Assembly (NCBI RefSeq): GCF_024497955.1
Contig: NZ_JANHKP010000007.1
Span: forward strand, 246,831 to 310,830
Direction of reading: 5' to 3'
Source of the DNA: Streptomyces sp. C10-9-1
Lineage (GTDB): Bacteria > Actinomycetota > Actinomycetes > Streptomycetales > Streptomycetaceae
DNA: 64,000 nucleotides
Under the pieces are notes generated by a model. It saw nothing but the letters and a program-made list of their open reading frames with translations. It did not search any database and was not told the origin of the DNA. Shown here one piece after another: positions 52,520-61,663 of this stretch. The position numbers and the translations under genes were made by a program. The stretch's first letter is position 1; every line of letters begins with the position of its first letter.

Positions 52520-53317
52520 ATGACACCACCGGATGCCGAGGCGTTCTTCGTCCGCCTCGACGACCACCGCTACGCCCCCACCGAGCACACCCGCGGCCCG
52601 TGGGACGCCGCCGCGCAGCACGCCGGCCCCCCGGCCGCCCTGCTCGGCCGGGTGCTGGAGGAGCGCCCCGGGGCCCGCCCGGACATGCGGCTGGCCCGTG
52701 TCACCTACGAGATCCTGCGCCCGGTGCCCATAGCCCCGCTGGAGGCCACGGTCACCGTGCTGCGCGCCGGCCGCGGCACCGAGGTGGTGGAGGCCGCGCT
52801 GGCGCCGGAGGGTGGACGCCCGGTGATGCTCGCCCGGGGACTGCGCATCCGCACCACGGAGGAGCCCGGGCCCGCCGTGGCCGAGGGCCCGCACCTGCCC
52901 GCCCCCTCCGAGACGTCGGCCTCGCCGTTCTTCGGCGTCCCCTGGGAGGTCGGCTACCACACGGCCATGGAGGCCCGGTTCGCCGAGGGCTCCTGGCTGG
53001 AGCGGGGACCGGGTGCGTGCTGGCTGCGGATGCGGATGCCCCTCGTCGCGGGGGACGCGCCGCGCGCCCTGGACCGGGTGCTGGTGGCGGCCGACTCCGG
53101 GAACGGGATCAGCAACGTCCTCGACTTCGAGCGCCATGTTTTCGTCAACCCGGACCTGACGGTCCACCTCCAGCGCCACCCACTCGGCGAGTGGGTGGCC
53201 GTCGCGGCCCGCACCGGTGTGGACGAGTCGGGCATCGGCCTCGCCGACGCCCGGCTCCACGACGAGAAGGGGCCCATCGGCCGGAGCGCCCAGAGCCTCT
53301 TCGTCGCGCCCCGCTGA
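52520..53317 (+). CDS. Acyl-CoA thioesterase-family protein
   Basis: 265 residues, double hotdog fold of the TesB-like thioesterase superfamily: GPWDAAAQHAGPPAALLGRVLEE, LARVTYEILRPVPIAPLEAT in the first half and DSGNGISNVLDFERHVFVNPDL and GEWVAVAARTGVDESGIGLADARL in the second. Such proteins hydrolyse acyl-CoA; the substrate is unknown. GGAGG 7 nt upstream of ATG. Monocistronic; convergent with the Uma2-like gene. Confidence 0.86.
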   Translation: MTPPDAEAFFVRLDDHRYAPTEHTRGPWDAAAQHAGPPAALLGRVLEERPGARPDMRLARVTYEILRPVPIAPLEATVTVLRAGRGTEVVEAALAPEGGRPVMLARGLRIRTTEEPGPAVAEGPHLPAPSETSASPFFGVPWEVGYHTAMEARFAEGSWLERGPGACWLRMRMPLVAGDAPRALDRVLVAADSGNGISNVLDFERHVFVNPDLTVHLQRHPLGEWVAVAARTGVDESGIGLADARLHDEKGPIGRSAQSLFVAPR

Positions 53318-53335
53318 GCGGACGCGGCACGCGCC

Positions 53336-53968
53336 TCAGACCGGGGCGCCCTCCGCGTACCGGGGGACGCCGCCGGTGGCGAGCACGCCCCCGGGCGGGG
53401 CGGGCAGGGGGACCTCCTCGCCGAAGCGCCCGGCCAGCGTCTCCCGGTAGCCCGTCCGGTCCGGTCCGGTGTGCAGGGCCCAGGTCCCGTACCGCGGGTC
53501 GACCACCAGCAGGGCGGGGACGCAGGCGACGGCGTACCAGTCCATCCGGTGGCCCGGCTCCCCGGCCTTCTCCTGCCGGGGTACGACCTCCACGGCGAGC
53601 AGGACGTCCCGCACGTCGAGCAGTCCGCCGCCCGGCTCCGCCGCCACCGCCGCGCAGGACCGCGCCGCGGCACGCACCACGAGGTCGGGCACGGCGAAGT
53701 CGTCGGGGTCGAAGGGCATCGCCACGGGCAGCGCCCGCCCGACCAGCAGGCCCCCCTCCGGCGCCGGACCGCCGAGGACGGCCGCGTCGAGTGCCGCCCC
53801 CAGCCCGTCGGCGAGGAGGCGGACCGCCGCCGTGCGTGTCGCGCAGTCCGTGCGGCTGAGCACCAGGCTGCCGCCCAGCACCTCCGCCCTCAGCGGCGTC
53901 AGCCGGGCGATCAGCCGGGCCAGCTCCCGCGGCGTGCGCGGTAACAGACGCCCCATCAGCATGGTCAC
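53336..53968 (-). CDS. Uma2-family (DUF820) protein
   Basis: 210 residues with the PD-(D/E)XK-like DUF820 core: DDFAVPDLVVRAA, LLAVEVVPRQEKAGEPGHRMDWYA and VPALLVVDPRYGTW. The family has a restriction-endonuclease-like fold and is expanded in Streptomyces without known function. It overlaps the ATPase gene upstream by 4 nt (GTGA), so the two form an operon. Start alternatives are ATG 53962 and GTG 53968. Confidence 0.8.
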   Translation of the reverse strand: MTMLMGRLLPRTPRELARLIARLTPLRAEVLGGSLVLSRTDCATRTAAVRLLADGLGAALDAAVLGGPAPEGGLLVGRALPVAMPFDPDDFAVPDLVVRAAARSCAAVAAEPGGGLLDVRDVLLAVEVVPRQEKAGEPGHRMDWYAVACVPALLVVDPRYGTWALHTGPDRTGYRETLAGRFGEEVPLPAPPGGVLATGGVPRYAEGAPV

Positions 53969-54381
53969 CGGGACCCACCGACCTCGACCCAGAGCAGCTT
54001 CCCGCCGCCCGGGAGCGCGGAGTGCCCCCAGGCGTCCGCGCACACGGCCACCAGGCAGAGCCCGCGACCGCCCTCCGCCGAGGCGTCCGGCCGCCGGGGC
54101 AGGCCGCTGAAAGGAGGGGGCACCTCGGGGCTGGTGTCCCACACGCCCAACCGAAGCCGCCCCCTCCCCGGCGCCCGCAGCCGCAGGCCGTAGCTCCCCT
54201 CGGTATGCCGGTAGGCGTTGGTCACCAGTTCCGACGCGAGCAGCCCGGCATCATGGCCGAGCCCACCCAGCCGGTGCGCCTCAAGCACCGCGCGGACGGC
54301 TCTGCGCGCCAGTCCCGCGGACCGCGGATCCCGCGGAAGTCGGAGGGCGTAGACCCAGGGCGGGGATACGGTGGTGAGCAT
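53965..54381 (-). CDS. Histidine-kinase-like ATPase (RsbW-type)
   Basis: 138 residues. GHKL fold: N-box LLASELVTNAYRHT, G1 LGVWDTSP, and GRGLCLVAVCADAWG. The layout is that of the small Streptomyces ATPases related to anti-sigma factor RsbW, with no dimerisation domain. It may bind a regulator as an anti-sigma-like protein. Divergent from the XRE-DUF5753 gene; such ATPases frequently accompany that family. Start ATG 54381. Confidence 0.88.
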   Translation of the reverse strand: MLTTVSPPWVYALRLPRDPRSAGLARRAVRAVLEAHRLGGLGHDAGLLASELVTNAYRHTEGSYGLRLRAPGRGRLRLGVWDTSPEVPPPFSGLPRRPDASAEGGRGLCLVAVCADAWGHSALPGGGKLLWVEVGGSR

Positions 54382-54580
54382 GGAAGTCCTCTCGACGGAG
54401 CCTGTGTTGAGCGGGGGTGCCCGGTGACCAGGTCGCTCCGTCGAGCGGGGTGCTTCCAGGCGGGTGGCCTGGAGCACAGGCTAGGCATTGAGCAAAGAAT
54501 CTTTGCGGGAACTCAAGGGATTCGACGCCAGAATCCCCCATGCGGGTGACGAGCTCACCCCAGGCACCGAAGGGAGTTGC

Positions 54581-55432
54581 ATGGCTGCGCGACCGGCCCC
54601 CACCGCGCGACGCATGCGCCTCGCCACCGAGCTGCGGCGACTCCGCGAACGGGCGGGCATGACGACAACAGACGCGGCACGGGAACTGGGGACCAGCTCG
54701 GGCCAGTTGAGCAATGTCGAGTCCGCGCGCTTCGGGGTGAGCTCCGACCGGGTGCGCGCCATGGCCCGCACCTACTCGTGCACAGACCGCGCGTACGTCG
54801 ATGCGCTCGCAGCCATGGCGTCCGAGCGAGTCCGGGGCTGGTGGGAGCAGTACCGGGGGACCCTCCCGGACGGACTTCTCGACCTGGCGGAGTTCGAGCA
54901 CCACGCCACCGCCCTGCGGACCGCCTACACCGCTCACATTCCGGGCCTGCTCCAGATCGCCGACCACGCGCGCCAGATCTTCGGTCAGGTGGTGCCCGAG
55001 CTGTCACCGCCGGAGATCGAGCATCGCGTGGCCCACCGAATCAAGAGGCAGGACGTGATCCACCGCGACCACCCCGTGCCCTTTGAGACGGCGGTACATG
55101 AGGCGGCACTTCGCATGCAGTTCGGTGGCCCCGCAGTAGCCAGACGACAGCTCGCCCACCTGCTCGACATGAGCGAGCGGCCTCAGATCACGCTGCGCGT
55201 GATCCCCTTCTCCGCGGGAGCGTTCCCCGGATCAGGACAGTCCTTCGCGTACGGCCTGGGGCCAGTCCGACAGCTGGACACCGTGCATCTCGACCAGTCA
55301 CATGGGCCAGTACTCCTGCACACCGACACCCAGCTTCGCCGGTACCGCACACTGCTCGACGGGATGCAGAACGCAGCCCTGTCGCCGACAGCGTCCCGGG
55401 ACTTCATCCTCCACGTCATCCGAGATCTCTGA
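54581..55432 (+). CDS. XRE regulator with DUF5753 domain
   Basis: 283 residues. N-terminal HTH at about 15-70 (LRRLRERAGMTTTDAARELG) and C-terminal DUF5753 (ALRTAYTAHIPGLLQIADHA, HRIKRQDVI, LDGMQNAALSPTASRDFI). Proteins of this WhiJ-like class pair with short DUF397 proteins and influence development or antibiotics in Streptomyces. ATG at 54581 follows GGGAG 5 nt upstream. The DUF397 gene begins 10 nt after its stop. Confidence 0.9.
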   Translation: MAARPAPTARRMRLATELRRLRERAGMTTTDAARELGTSSGQLSNVESARFGVSSDRVRAMARTYSCTDRAYVDALAAMASERVRGWWEQYRGTLPDGLLDLAEFEHHATALRTAYTAHIPGLLQIADHARQIFGQVVPELSPPEIEHRVAHRIKRQDVIHRDHPVPFETAVHEAALRMQFGGPAVARRQLAHLLDMSERPQITLRVIPFSAGAFPGSGQSFAYGLGPVRQLDTVHLDQSHGPVLLHTDTQLRRYRTLLDGMQNAALSPTASRDFILHVIRDL

Positions 55433-55442
55433 GAGGACGGAC

Positions 55443-55784
55443 ATGCACCCCGGCAAGTGGCAGACATCGTCGTACTGCGGCGAGGGAGACGCCTGCGTGA
55501 ACGTTACTGCGGACAGGCACGGCGGCGTCCTCCTCACCGAGTCCTCCGACCCCGACGGCGTGATACTCCACACCACCCCCGAGGCCTTCGCCGCCCTCAC
55601 CCACGCCCTCAGGACCGACACACCCAGCCCCCACATCCGCATCACCCGCACCCCCGACGGCCTCGTCCGGCTCCACCACCCCCACACCCCCGAACAGACC
55701 GTCACCACCACCGCCGACAAGTGGCACGCCTTCACCCTCGGCGTCCTCGACGGCGAATTCGACCACCTGGGAGCCCGCGCCTGA
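55443..55784 (+). CDS. DUF397 domain protein
   Basis: 113 residues. The DUF397 signature opens the protein (KWQTSSYCGEGDACVNVTAD), followed by GVILHTTPEAFAALTHALR. The second half (residues 60-113) is longer than typical DUF397 and rich in Thr/Pro/His (RITRTPDGLVRLHHPHTPEQ). It is the likely partner of the XRE-DUF5753 protein just upstream, perhaps controlling its DNA binding. Confidence 0.86.
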   Translation: MHPGKWQTSSYCGEGDACVNVTADRHGGVLLTESSDPDGVILHTTPEAFAALTHALRTDTPSPHIRITRTPDGLVRLHHPHTPEQTVTTTADKWHAFTLGVLDGEFDHLGARA

Positions 55785-56111
55785 CCGGCACCACCGGCGC
55801 ACTCGCCCACAGGCGGACACCACCCCCGGGAGCCCCCTCCCGCACCACCCGCAAATACGCCCCAAATGTGGCACAACGACAGTCATTGCCCAGAGTCACG
55901 CTCCGTGATACACAGAGTGACGGTGCTTGCACGGAGGCCGCCTCGCGCCGCCTTGCCGCAGGTCAGGGCGGCCGGGTCGGTCATACGTGCGGAGATCGGG
56001 TAAAGAGACCCTCGAAGACGGCATACGCGCGCGGATTCATCAGCGAAGATAGAGAGTGACCCGTGCCGTGGGGCGTGGGCGGCGAACAACCCGACAGGGG
56101 CGGTGAGTTAC
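55785..56111. other. Promoter region of the type-IV-secretion-like operon
   Basis: 327 bp with no gene. Contains AGAGTCAC (55892-55899) and AGAGTGAC (55914-55921), similar motifs whose GTCAC/GTGAC cores are inverted complements, and an AT-richer GATTCATCAGCGAAGATAGA segment near 56035 that could hold the operon promoter. Confidence 0.5.
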
Positions 56112-56420
56112 ATGATCCTGGCAGCCGAGAAGGGCGACATCACCACCATTATCGGCGGTATCGCCCCGAACTGGGGCCCGTTCGGAAGCCTGGGCAACGA
56201 AGCTCGGGTGATGATCGAGGTCGTGATGGCCATCGCCATCCTCATCTGCCTCGGCATCGCGATCTGGGGCGCGGCCAAGCAGCGCATCGGTGCCACCGCC
56301 CTGCGCGACACCTTCAGCGCCGAACAGGGCAAGGGCCTGATCGTCGCCGGCCTCACCGGCGTCTTCATCATCGGATCACTCGGAACCCTGTTCACCATCG
56401 TCTACGGGATGGCCGTCTGA
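56112..56420 (+). CDS. Small two-span membrane protein, first gene of T4SS-like operon
   Basis: 102 residues from ATG 56112 (105 from GTG 56103). A short N-terminus then two membrane spans (about 33-52 and 75-98) around a basic loop (KQRIGATALRD). The size and topology recall VirB2/TrbC-type pilin-like subunits, but similarity is only in layout. It is followed after 130 nt by a second membrane protein of the operon. Function unknown. Confidence 0.75.
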   Translation: MILAAEKGDITTIIGGIAPNWGPFGSLGNEARVMIEVVMAIAILICLGIAIWGAAKQRIGATALRDTFSAEQGKGLIVAGLTGVFIIGSLGTLFTIVYGMAV

Positions 56421-56550
56421 GACCCCGCCACACCCGTTCGGCCCCCGCCCGGGCGGTCCGTCGGAGCCCGCGCACCTGATGTCACATCACCATCCCGCGC
56501 TCATGCGGGCACAGAACACGCCCACGACCGGTTGAGGGAGCCCGCGCGAC

Positions 56551-57390
56551 ATGAGCCTCGGCGACGATCACGACGGCCGTACGAGCGAGGGCTTCGGCGG
56601 CTCCGGCCAGACCCGCACCCGCCTCCCGGGCTCCGCGGAGGCCGACGTGTACGGCGGCGCCCGCCGTCCCGTGCGCAGCTCCCGGTCCCTCATCGGCGTG
56701 GTCGGCGTGGTGGTGCTGCTCATCGCCGCGATCGCCTTCGCCAACCGCGGCAGCGGCGAGGACGGCACCGCCAAGGGCAATGCCTCCAACCCGGAGGCCG
56801 CACCGACGGCGGCCACCGGCGTCCGCCCCGTCAAGAGCCGGACGGGCGACATCCCGACGGGCTACGCACAGGACGAGCAGGGCGCCCAGAGCGCCGCGGC
56901 GAACTACGCGGTGGCACTCGGGTCCACCGAGATGTTCGACAAGGCGAGTAGGGACGCCATCGTGAGCGTGGTCTACTCGCCCGACGTCGCCGCAGAGCGC
57001 CGGGGCGATCTCGACCGCGTCTACTCGGACAAGGACTTCCTGAAGCGGTTGGGCCTCACGGCCGAAGGCACCGCCCCGACGGGGATGACCTTCGTCAGCA
57101 GGTCGAACCCCGCAGGGGCGAAGGTCGAGAGTTTCGCCACCGATACCGCGCGCGTCTCCGTCTGGTACTCGACCCTTTTCGGGCTCGCCGGGGAGGGGTC
57201 GACCAACCCCGTGACGGAAGGCTGGTACACCAACACGTTCTCCCTGGAATGGGTCGACGGTGACTGGAAGGTCACCGACTTCACGCAGAAGGACGGCCCC
57301 GTACCGGTCGGGCGCGACCAGGCGGCCTCCGGGGCCGAGGAGATGTCCGAGGCCGTGAAGCAGTTCGGAGGGTTCACCTATGCGCGGTAG
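56551..57390 (+). CDS. Single-span exported protein of the T4SS-like operon
   Basis: 279 residues. A charged cytosolic N-terminus (about 45), one membrane span (LIGVVGVVVLLIAAIAFA), then an extracytoplasmic domain with a NTF2/VirB8-like mixture of helices and strands ending DWKVTDFTQKDGPVP. Position next to VirB6- and VirB4-like genes suggests a VirB8-like role, which is inference. It overlaps the next gene by 11 nt. Confidence 0.78.
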   Translation: MSLGDDHDGRTSEGFGGSGQTRTRLPGSAEADVYGGARRPVRSSRSLIGVVGVVVLLIAAIAFANRGSGEDGTAKGNASNPEAAPTAATGVRPVKSRTGDIPTGYAQDEQGAQSAAANYAVALGSTEMFDKASRDAIVSVVYSPDVAAERRGDLDRVYSDKDFLKRLGLTAEGTAPTGMTFVSRSNPAGAKVESFATDTARVSVWYSTLFGLAGEGSTNPVTEGWYTNTFSLEWVDGDWKVTDFTQKDGPVPVGRDQAASGAEEMSEAVKQFGGFTYAR

Positions 57391-58678
57391 CCGTCGGCTC
57401 GTCTCCGTCACTGCTGGCACGGTGGCCCTGCAGAGCGCACTCGTCCTCTTCGCTTCGCGTGCGGTGGCCGAGCCCTCGCCGACACCGAGCCCGAGCAACA
57501 ACCCGTGCGACCTCATCCGAGGCCCCGCCCGCGACTACTGCGAGAACGGCGAGCCCGGCGTCGCGCCCCGCTCCCCCGGCGTCACCAACCCCGCCGACGC
57601 CCTCGACCCGCTCTCCGCGCTCGCCCGCGGCTGCGCCGACGCGGCCATCACCGTGCTCGACTACCTCTCGGGAGCCGTGAAGGGAACCGCCGAGGTCGAC
57701 TTCACGAACCAGGCCTTCCTCGCCCGCTACGCCATCGTCTTCGCCGCCGCCACCATCCTGACCCTGGTGCTGTGGCTCCTCGCCGTCGCCAAGCGCGCCA
57801 TCCGGGGTGTCCCGCTGACGACCGCGATCTCCGAGGCCGTCGGCTTCCTCTGGCTGACCGTCCTCGCCTCCGCCTTCACACCCCTGATCCTCTACACCGT
57901 GGTCTCGGCCACCGACGCCATCACCGAGGTCGTCGCCTCCGGAACCGCGGAACAGACCGACATGTTCTTCGGCAGCTTCAAACAGGCCCTCCAGAAGGGC
58001 GACGCCATCAGCGGCGGACCGATCATGCTGATCATCGTCGCGCTCGTCACCATCGTCGCCGCCGGCGTCCTGTTCCTGGAGCTGTTCATCCGGGCCGTGC
58101 TGCTCTACGTCGGCGCGCTGCTCGGCGTCGTCGTCTACTCCGGGCTGGTCGACAAGAACATGTGGGGCCACGTCCGCCGCTGGGCCGGCATCATGATCGC
58201 GATCATCCTGGTCAAACCGATCATCGTCATCGTCCTCGGCCTCGCGGGCGCGCTCTCCGCCGGTGAGGGACCGGACTCCGTCTCCGCCGTCGTCTCCGGC
58301 CTCTCGATCATCCTGCTGGCCATCTTCGCCTCCGCGATGATCTACCGCTTCGTACCGGGCTTCGGGGACGAGATCGCCAACTCCCGCAACAACCGCATCC
58401 AGAACGCCGCCGAGGGCAAGGCCGCGGCCGTCATCAGCTCGCCCGCCGCCCTCGTCTCCCAGGGCATCAAGACGCACAGCTCCCGCGGCAACCAGAGCGG
58501 GGGCGGCGACGGCGGCTCCGCAGCGGCCCCCCGCCCCGCGAACCCGGTCAGCGGCGGCGTCGCCGCGCACGGCAGCCGCGGCGGCGCACCGGCCGCCGCA
58601 CCCGCGCCCCGGAGCAGCGCCCCGACGGGCAGCACCCCGCACAGCAACCGCAACACCTCAGGAGGTGGAGGGCGTTGA
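57380..58678 (+). CDS. VirB6/TrbL-like polytopic membrane protein
   Basis: 432 residues. Signal-like N-terminus, then a Cys pair (NPCDLIRG, DYCENGE), about six membrane helices between residues 115 and 335, and a Gly/Ser/Ala/Pro-rich tail of about 90 residues. The helical bundle with long polar tail fits the VirB6/TrbL class of inner-membrane channel subunits. Its stop overlaps the next start (TTGA). Confidence 0.8.
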   Translation: MRGSRRLVSVTAGTVALQSALVLFASRAVAEPSPTPSPSNNPCDLIRGPARDYCENGEPGVAPRSPGVTNPADALDPLSALARGCADAAITVLDYLSGAVKGTAEVDFTNQAFLARYAIVFAAATILTLVLWLLAVAKRAIRGVPLTTAISEAVGFLWLTVLASAFTPLILYTVVSATDAITEVVASGTAEQTDMFFGSFKQALQKGDAISGGPIMLIIVALVTIVAAGVLFLELFIRAVLLYVGALLGVVVYSGLVDKNMWGHVRRWAGIMIAIILVKPIIVIVLGLAGALSAGEGPDSVSAVVSGLSIILLAIFASAMIYRFVPGFGDEIANSRNNRIQNAAEGKAAAVISSPAALVSQGIKTHSSRGNQSGGGDGGSAAAPRPANPVSGGVAAHGSRGGAPAAAPAPRSSAPTGSTPHSNRNTSGGGGR

Positions 58679-60228
58679 CGACCCCGTCCCAGCCCATCGC
58701 GCCCCGCCGCACGTACCTGATCGGCCGCGCCCGGCCGAACGCCGTCGTCGGCAAGAACCGCGAGACCGGCGAGATCACACTGATCATCGCGGGTGCGTTC
58801 CTCGGCATGATGAGCGGGCTGCTGGTCCCCGTCCTCTCCCTGAGGATCGTGGCGCTCGTCGGCTTCCCCATGCTGGCGCTCGCCGCCGTCTACCTGCCCT
58901 ACCGGCACCGCACCTTCTACAAGTGGTTCGAGATCAACCGCAGCTACCGCCGCACCCTGCGCCAGGGCACCACCTACCGCTCCGGGGCCGTCGAGGCCGG
59001 CACCCGGCTCGACGGCCGCGAGGTGGAGATCGGCCCGCCGCCCGGCATCGGGCGGATCAGCTGGCTCTCGGCCCCCTTCGGCCCCGACGAGATCGCGGTC
59101 CTGCTCCACGCCGACCGCCGCACCGTCACCGCCGTCATCGAGATCGAGGGCCCGGGCGTCGGCCTGCGCGACAGCGAGGACCAGGAGGCCCTGGTCGACC
59201 GGTTCGGGACCCTCCTCAAGCACGTGGCCAACGGCGACGGCTTCGTCACCCGCCTCCAGATGCTCGCCCGCACCCTGCCCGCCGACCCGGACGCCCACGC
59301 CAAGGACGTCGCCCAGCGCGGCGACCACGCGGCCCCGGCCTGGCTCCAGGATTCCTACGACCAGCTCCAGTCGATGGTCTCCACCTCCAGCGAACAGCAC
59401 CGCGCCTACCTCGTGGCCTGCATGCACTACTCGCGTGAACTGGCCGCCGAGGCCCACGCGATGGCCCGCGCGGCCAAGGCCGCATCCGGTGCCCGCCGGC
59501 TCGACAAGGACTCGGGCCTCGCCGTCGTCATGGCCCGCGAACTCAACGACATCTGCGCCCGCCTCGCCGAGGCCGACATCCGGGTCCGGCAGCCCCTCGG
59601 CCAGTCGCGACTCGCCTCCCTCGTGCACTCCATGTACGACCCCGATCATCCCATCGACCACATCCAGGCGATGACCAAGCGCAACGCCTGGCCCGCCGAG
59701 CTGGACGCCGTCGAGCCGACCCACCTCCAGGCCAAGACCCGCGAGTCCTCCACCCGGGCCCCCTGGTGCCACTCGACGGCCTGGGTCAAGGAGTGGCCCC
59801 TGACGCCCGTCGGGGTCAACTTCCTCGCCCCGCTCCTCGTCCACACACCCGACGTCATCCGCACGGTCGCGGTGACCATGGACCTGGAACCCACCGAGGT
59901 CGCCATCGAGCGCATGCTCACCGAGAAGACCAACGACGCCGCGGACGCCAGCCGCGCCGCCAAGATGAACCGGACCGTCGACCCGCGCGACATCGCCGCA
60001 CACGGCCGGCTCGACCAGCGGGGTGAAGATCTCGCCAGCGGTGCGGCGGGGGTCAACCTCGTCGGGTACATCACTGTGTCGTCGCGCTCGCCCGAGGCCC
60101 TGGCCAGGGACAAGCGCACGATCAGGGCCTCTGCCGGCAAGTCGTATCTGAAGCTGGAGTGGTGCGACCGCGAGCACCACAGGGCCTTTGTGAACACCCT
60201 GCCGTTCGCGACCGGCATCCGCCGATAG
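58675..60228 (+). CDS. SCO6880-family (PrgI/VirB3-like) secretion protein
   Basis: 517 residues. TTG start with AGGAGGTGGAGG upstream, overlapping the VirB6-like stop. Two hydrophobic spans near residues 38-76, then a large soluble domain. It is the SCO6880 family of actinobacterial type IV secretion clusters, which sits with VirB4-like ATPases. The long soluble part resembles the N-terminal domain of VirB4 without the motor, so this pair may be a split VirB4. Confidence 0.87.
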   Translation: MTTPSQPIAPRRTYLIGRARPNAVVGKNRETGEITLIIAGAFLGMMSGLLVPVLSLRIVALVGFPMLALAAVYLPYRHRTFYKWFEINRSYRRTLRQGTTYRSGAVEAGTRLDGREVEIGPPPGIGRISWLSAPFGPDEIAVLLHADRRTVTAVIEIEGPGVGLRDSEDQEALVDRFGTLLKHVANGDGFVTRLQMLARTLPADPDAHAKDVAQRGDHAAPAWLQDSYDQLQSMVSTSSEQHRAYLVACMHYSRELAAEAHAMARAAKAASGARRLDKDSGLAVVMARELNDICARLAEADIRVRQPLGQSRLASLVHSMYDPDHPIDHIQAMTKRNAWPAELDAVEPTHLQAKTRESSTRAPWCHSTAWVKEWPLTPVGVNFLAPLLVHTPDVIRTVAVTMDLEPTEVAIERMLTEKTNDAADASRAAKMNRTVDPRDIAAHGRLDQRGEDLASGAAGVNLVGYITVSSRSPEALARDKRTIRASAGKSYLKLEWCDREHHRAFVNTLPFATGIRR

Positions 60229-60240
60229 GGGCCCCGAGCC

Positions 60241-61662
60241 ATGCGTGATCCGCTGTCCCTCCTCACCGAGGCGTTCACCTCCTTCGTGTTCGGGAAGGTG
60301 GAGACGACCCGCCTGCCCGTCCGCACCTCGACCGGGCAGGCCCAGGCCGTCTACCTGCCGACCGCCGCACCCGGGCTCGGCGACTCCGGTGTGATCATCG
60401 GCCGCGAGGTCTACAGCGGCAAGGGCTACATCTACGACCCCTTCCAGCTCTACGGCCAGCAGCTGCCCGCCCCCCACTGGCTGGTCCTCGGCGAGTCCGG
60501 CAACGGCAAGTCCGCCCTGGAGAAGACCTACGTCCTGCGGCAGTTGCGCTTCCGCGACCGCCAGGTCGTCGTCCTCGACGCCCAGGGCGAGGACGGCGTC
60601 GGCGAATGGAACCTCATCGCCCAGGAGCTGGGGATAACGCCCATCCGGCTCGACCCGATGACCGCCCTCGACGGCGGCATCCGCCTCAACCCGCTGGACC
60701 CGGCGATCACCACCACCGGTCAGCTCGCCCTGCTGCGCACCATCATCGAGGTGGCCATGGGCCACGGGCTCGACGAGCGCAGCGGCTTCGCGCTGAAGGT
60801 GGCCCACTCCTACGTCAACGAGACCGTCACCGACCGGCAGCCCGTCCTCACCGACATCGTCGAGCAGCTACGGCATCCCGAGCCGGAGTCGGCCGAGGCG
60901 ATGAACGTCGACATAGACGACGTCCGCGCATGGGGCCTCGACGTCGCCCTCGTGCTCGACCGCCTAGTCGACGGCGACCTGCGCGGCATGTTCGACGGGC
61001 CGACGACGGTGGGCATCGACCTCGACGCACCGCTCATCGTCTTCGACCTGTCCCACATCGACCGCAACTCCATCGCCATGCCCATCCTCATGGCCATCGT
61101 CGGAGTCTGGCTGGAGCACACCTGGATCCGGCCCGACCGCAAGAAGCGCATCTTCCTGGTGGAGGAGGCGTGGCACATCATCAACAGCCCCTTCGTCGCC
61201 CAGCTGTTCCAGCGGCTGCTGAAGTTCGGGCGGCGGCTCGGCCTGTCCTTCGTCGCCGTCGTCCACCACCTCTCGGACGTGGTCGACGGGGCGGCGGCAC
61301 GGGAGGCCGCCGCCATCCTCAAGATGGCCTCCACCCGGACCGTCTACGCCCAGAAGGCCGACGAGGCACGGGCCACGGGACGGGTCCTCGGCCTGCCGCG
61401 CTGGGCCGTGGAGATCATCCCCACCCTCACCCCGGGAATCGCCGTGTGGGACGTCAACGGCAACGTCCAGGTCGTCAAGCACCTGATCACCGAGGCGGAG
61501 CGCCCGCTGGTCTTCACCGACCGGGCGATGACCGAGTCCTCACGGCCGGTCGTCCCCGAGCACGTCCAGGCCGCCGAGTGGGAGGCGGAGCAGCGCGCGG
61601 CCCTCATCGAGCAGCACCAGAAGCAGTACGAGGACGAGTCCACCGAGTCGACGGTGGCCTGA
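60241..61662 (+). CDS. VirB4-like ATPase
   Basis: 473 residues. Walker A is GESGNGKSALEK (about 84-95), Walker B is KKRIFLVEEAW (about 301-311), and FAVVHH-type and LTPGIAVWDVNG motifs follow in the C-terminal half. It matches the motor domain of VirB4/TraC ATPases of conjugation machines. The SCO6880-like gene precedes it by 12 nt and could supply the missing N-terminal domain. Start ATG 60241. Confidence 0.9.
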   Translation: MRDPLSLLTEAFTSFVFGKVETTRLPVRTSTGQAQAVYLPTAAPGLGDSGVIIGREVYSGKGYIYDPFQLYGQQLPAPHWLVLGESGNGKSALEKTYVLRQLRFRDRQVVVLDAQGEDGVGEWNLIAQELGITPIRLDPMTALDGGIRLNPLDPAITTTGQLALLRTIIEVAMGHGLDERSGFALKVAHSYVNETVTDRQPVLTDIVEQLRHPEPESAEAMNVDIDDVRAWGLDVALVLDRLVDGDLRGMFDGPTTVGIDLDAPLIVFDLSHIDRNSIAMPILMAIVGVWLEHTWIRPDRKKRIFLVEEAWHIINSPFVAQLFQRLLKFGRRLGLSFVAVVHHLSDVVDGAAAREAAAILKMASTRTVYAQKADEARATGRVLGLPRWAVEIIPTLTPGIAVWDVNGNVQVVKHLITEAERPLVFTDRAMTESSRPVVPEHVQAAEWEAEQRAALIEQHQKQYEDESTESTVA

Positions 61663-61663
61663 G

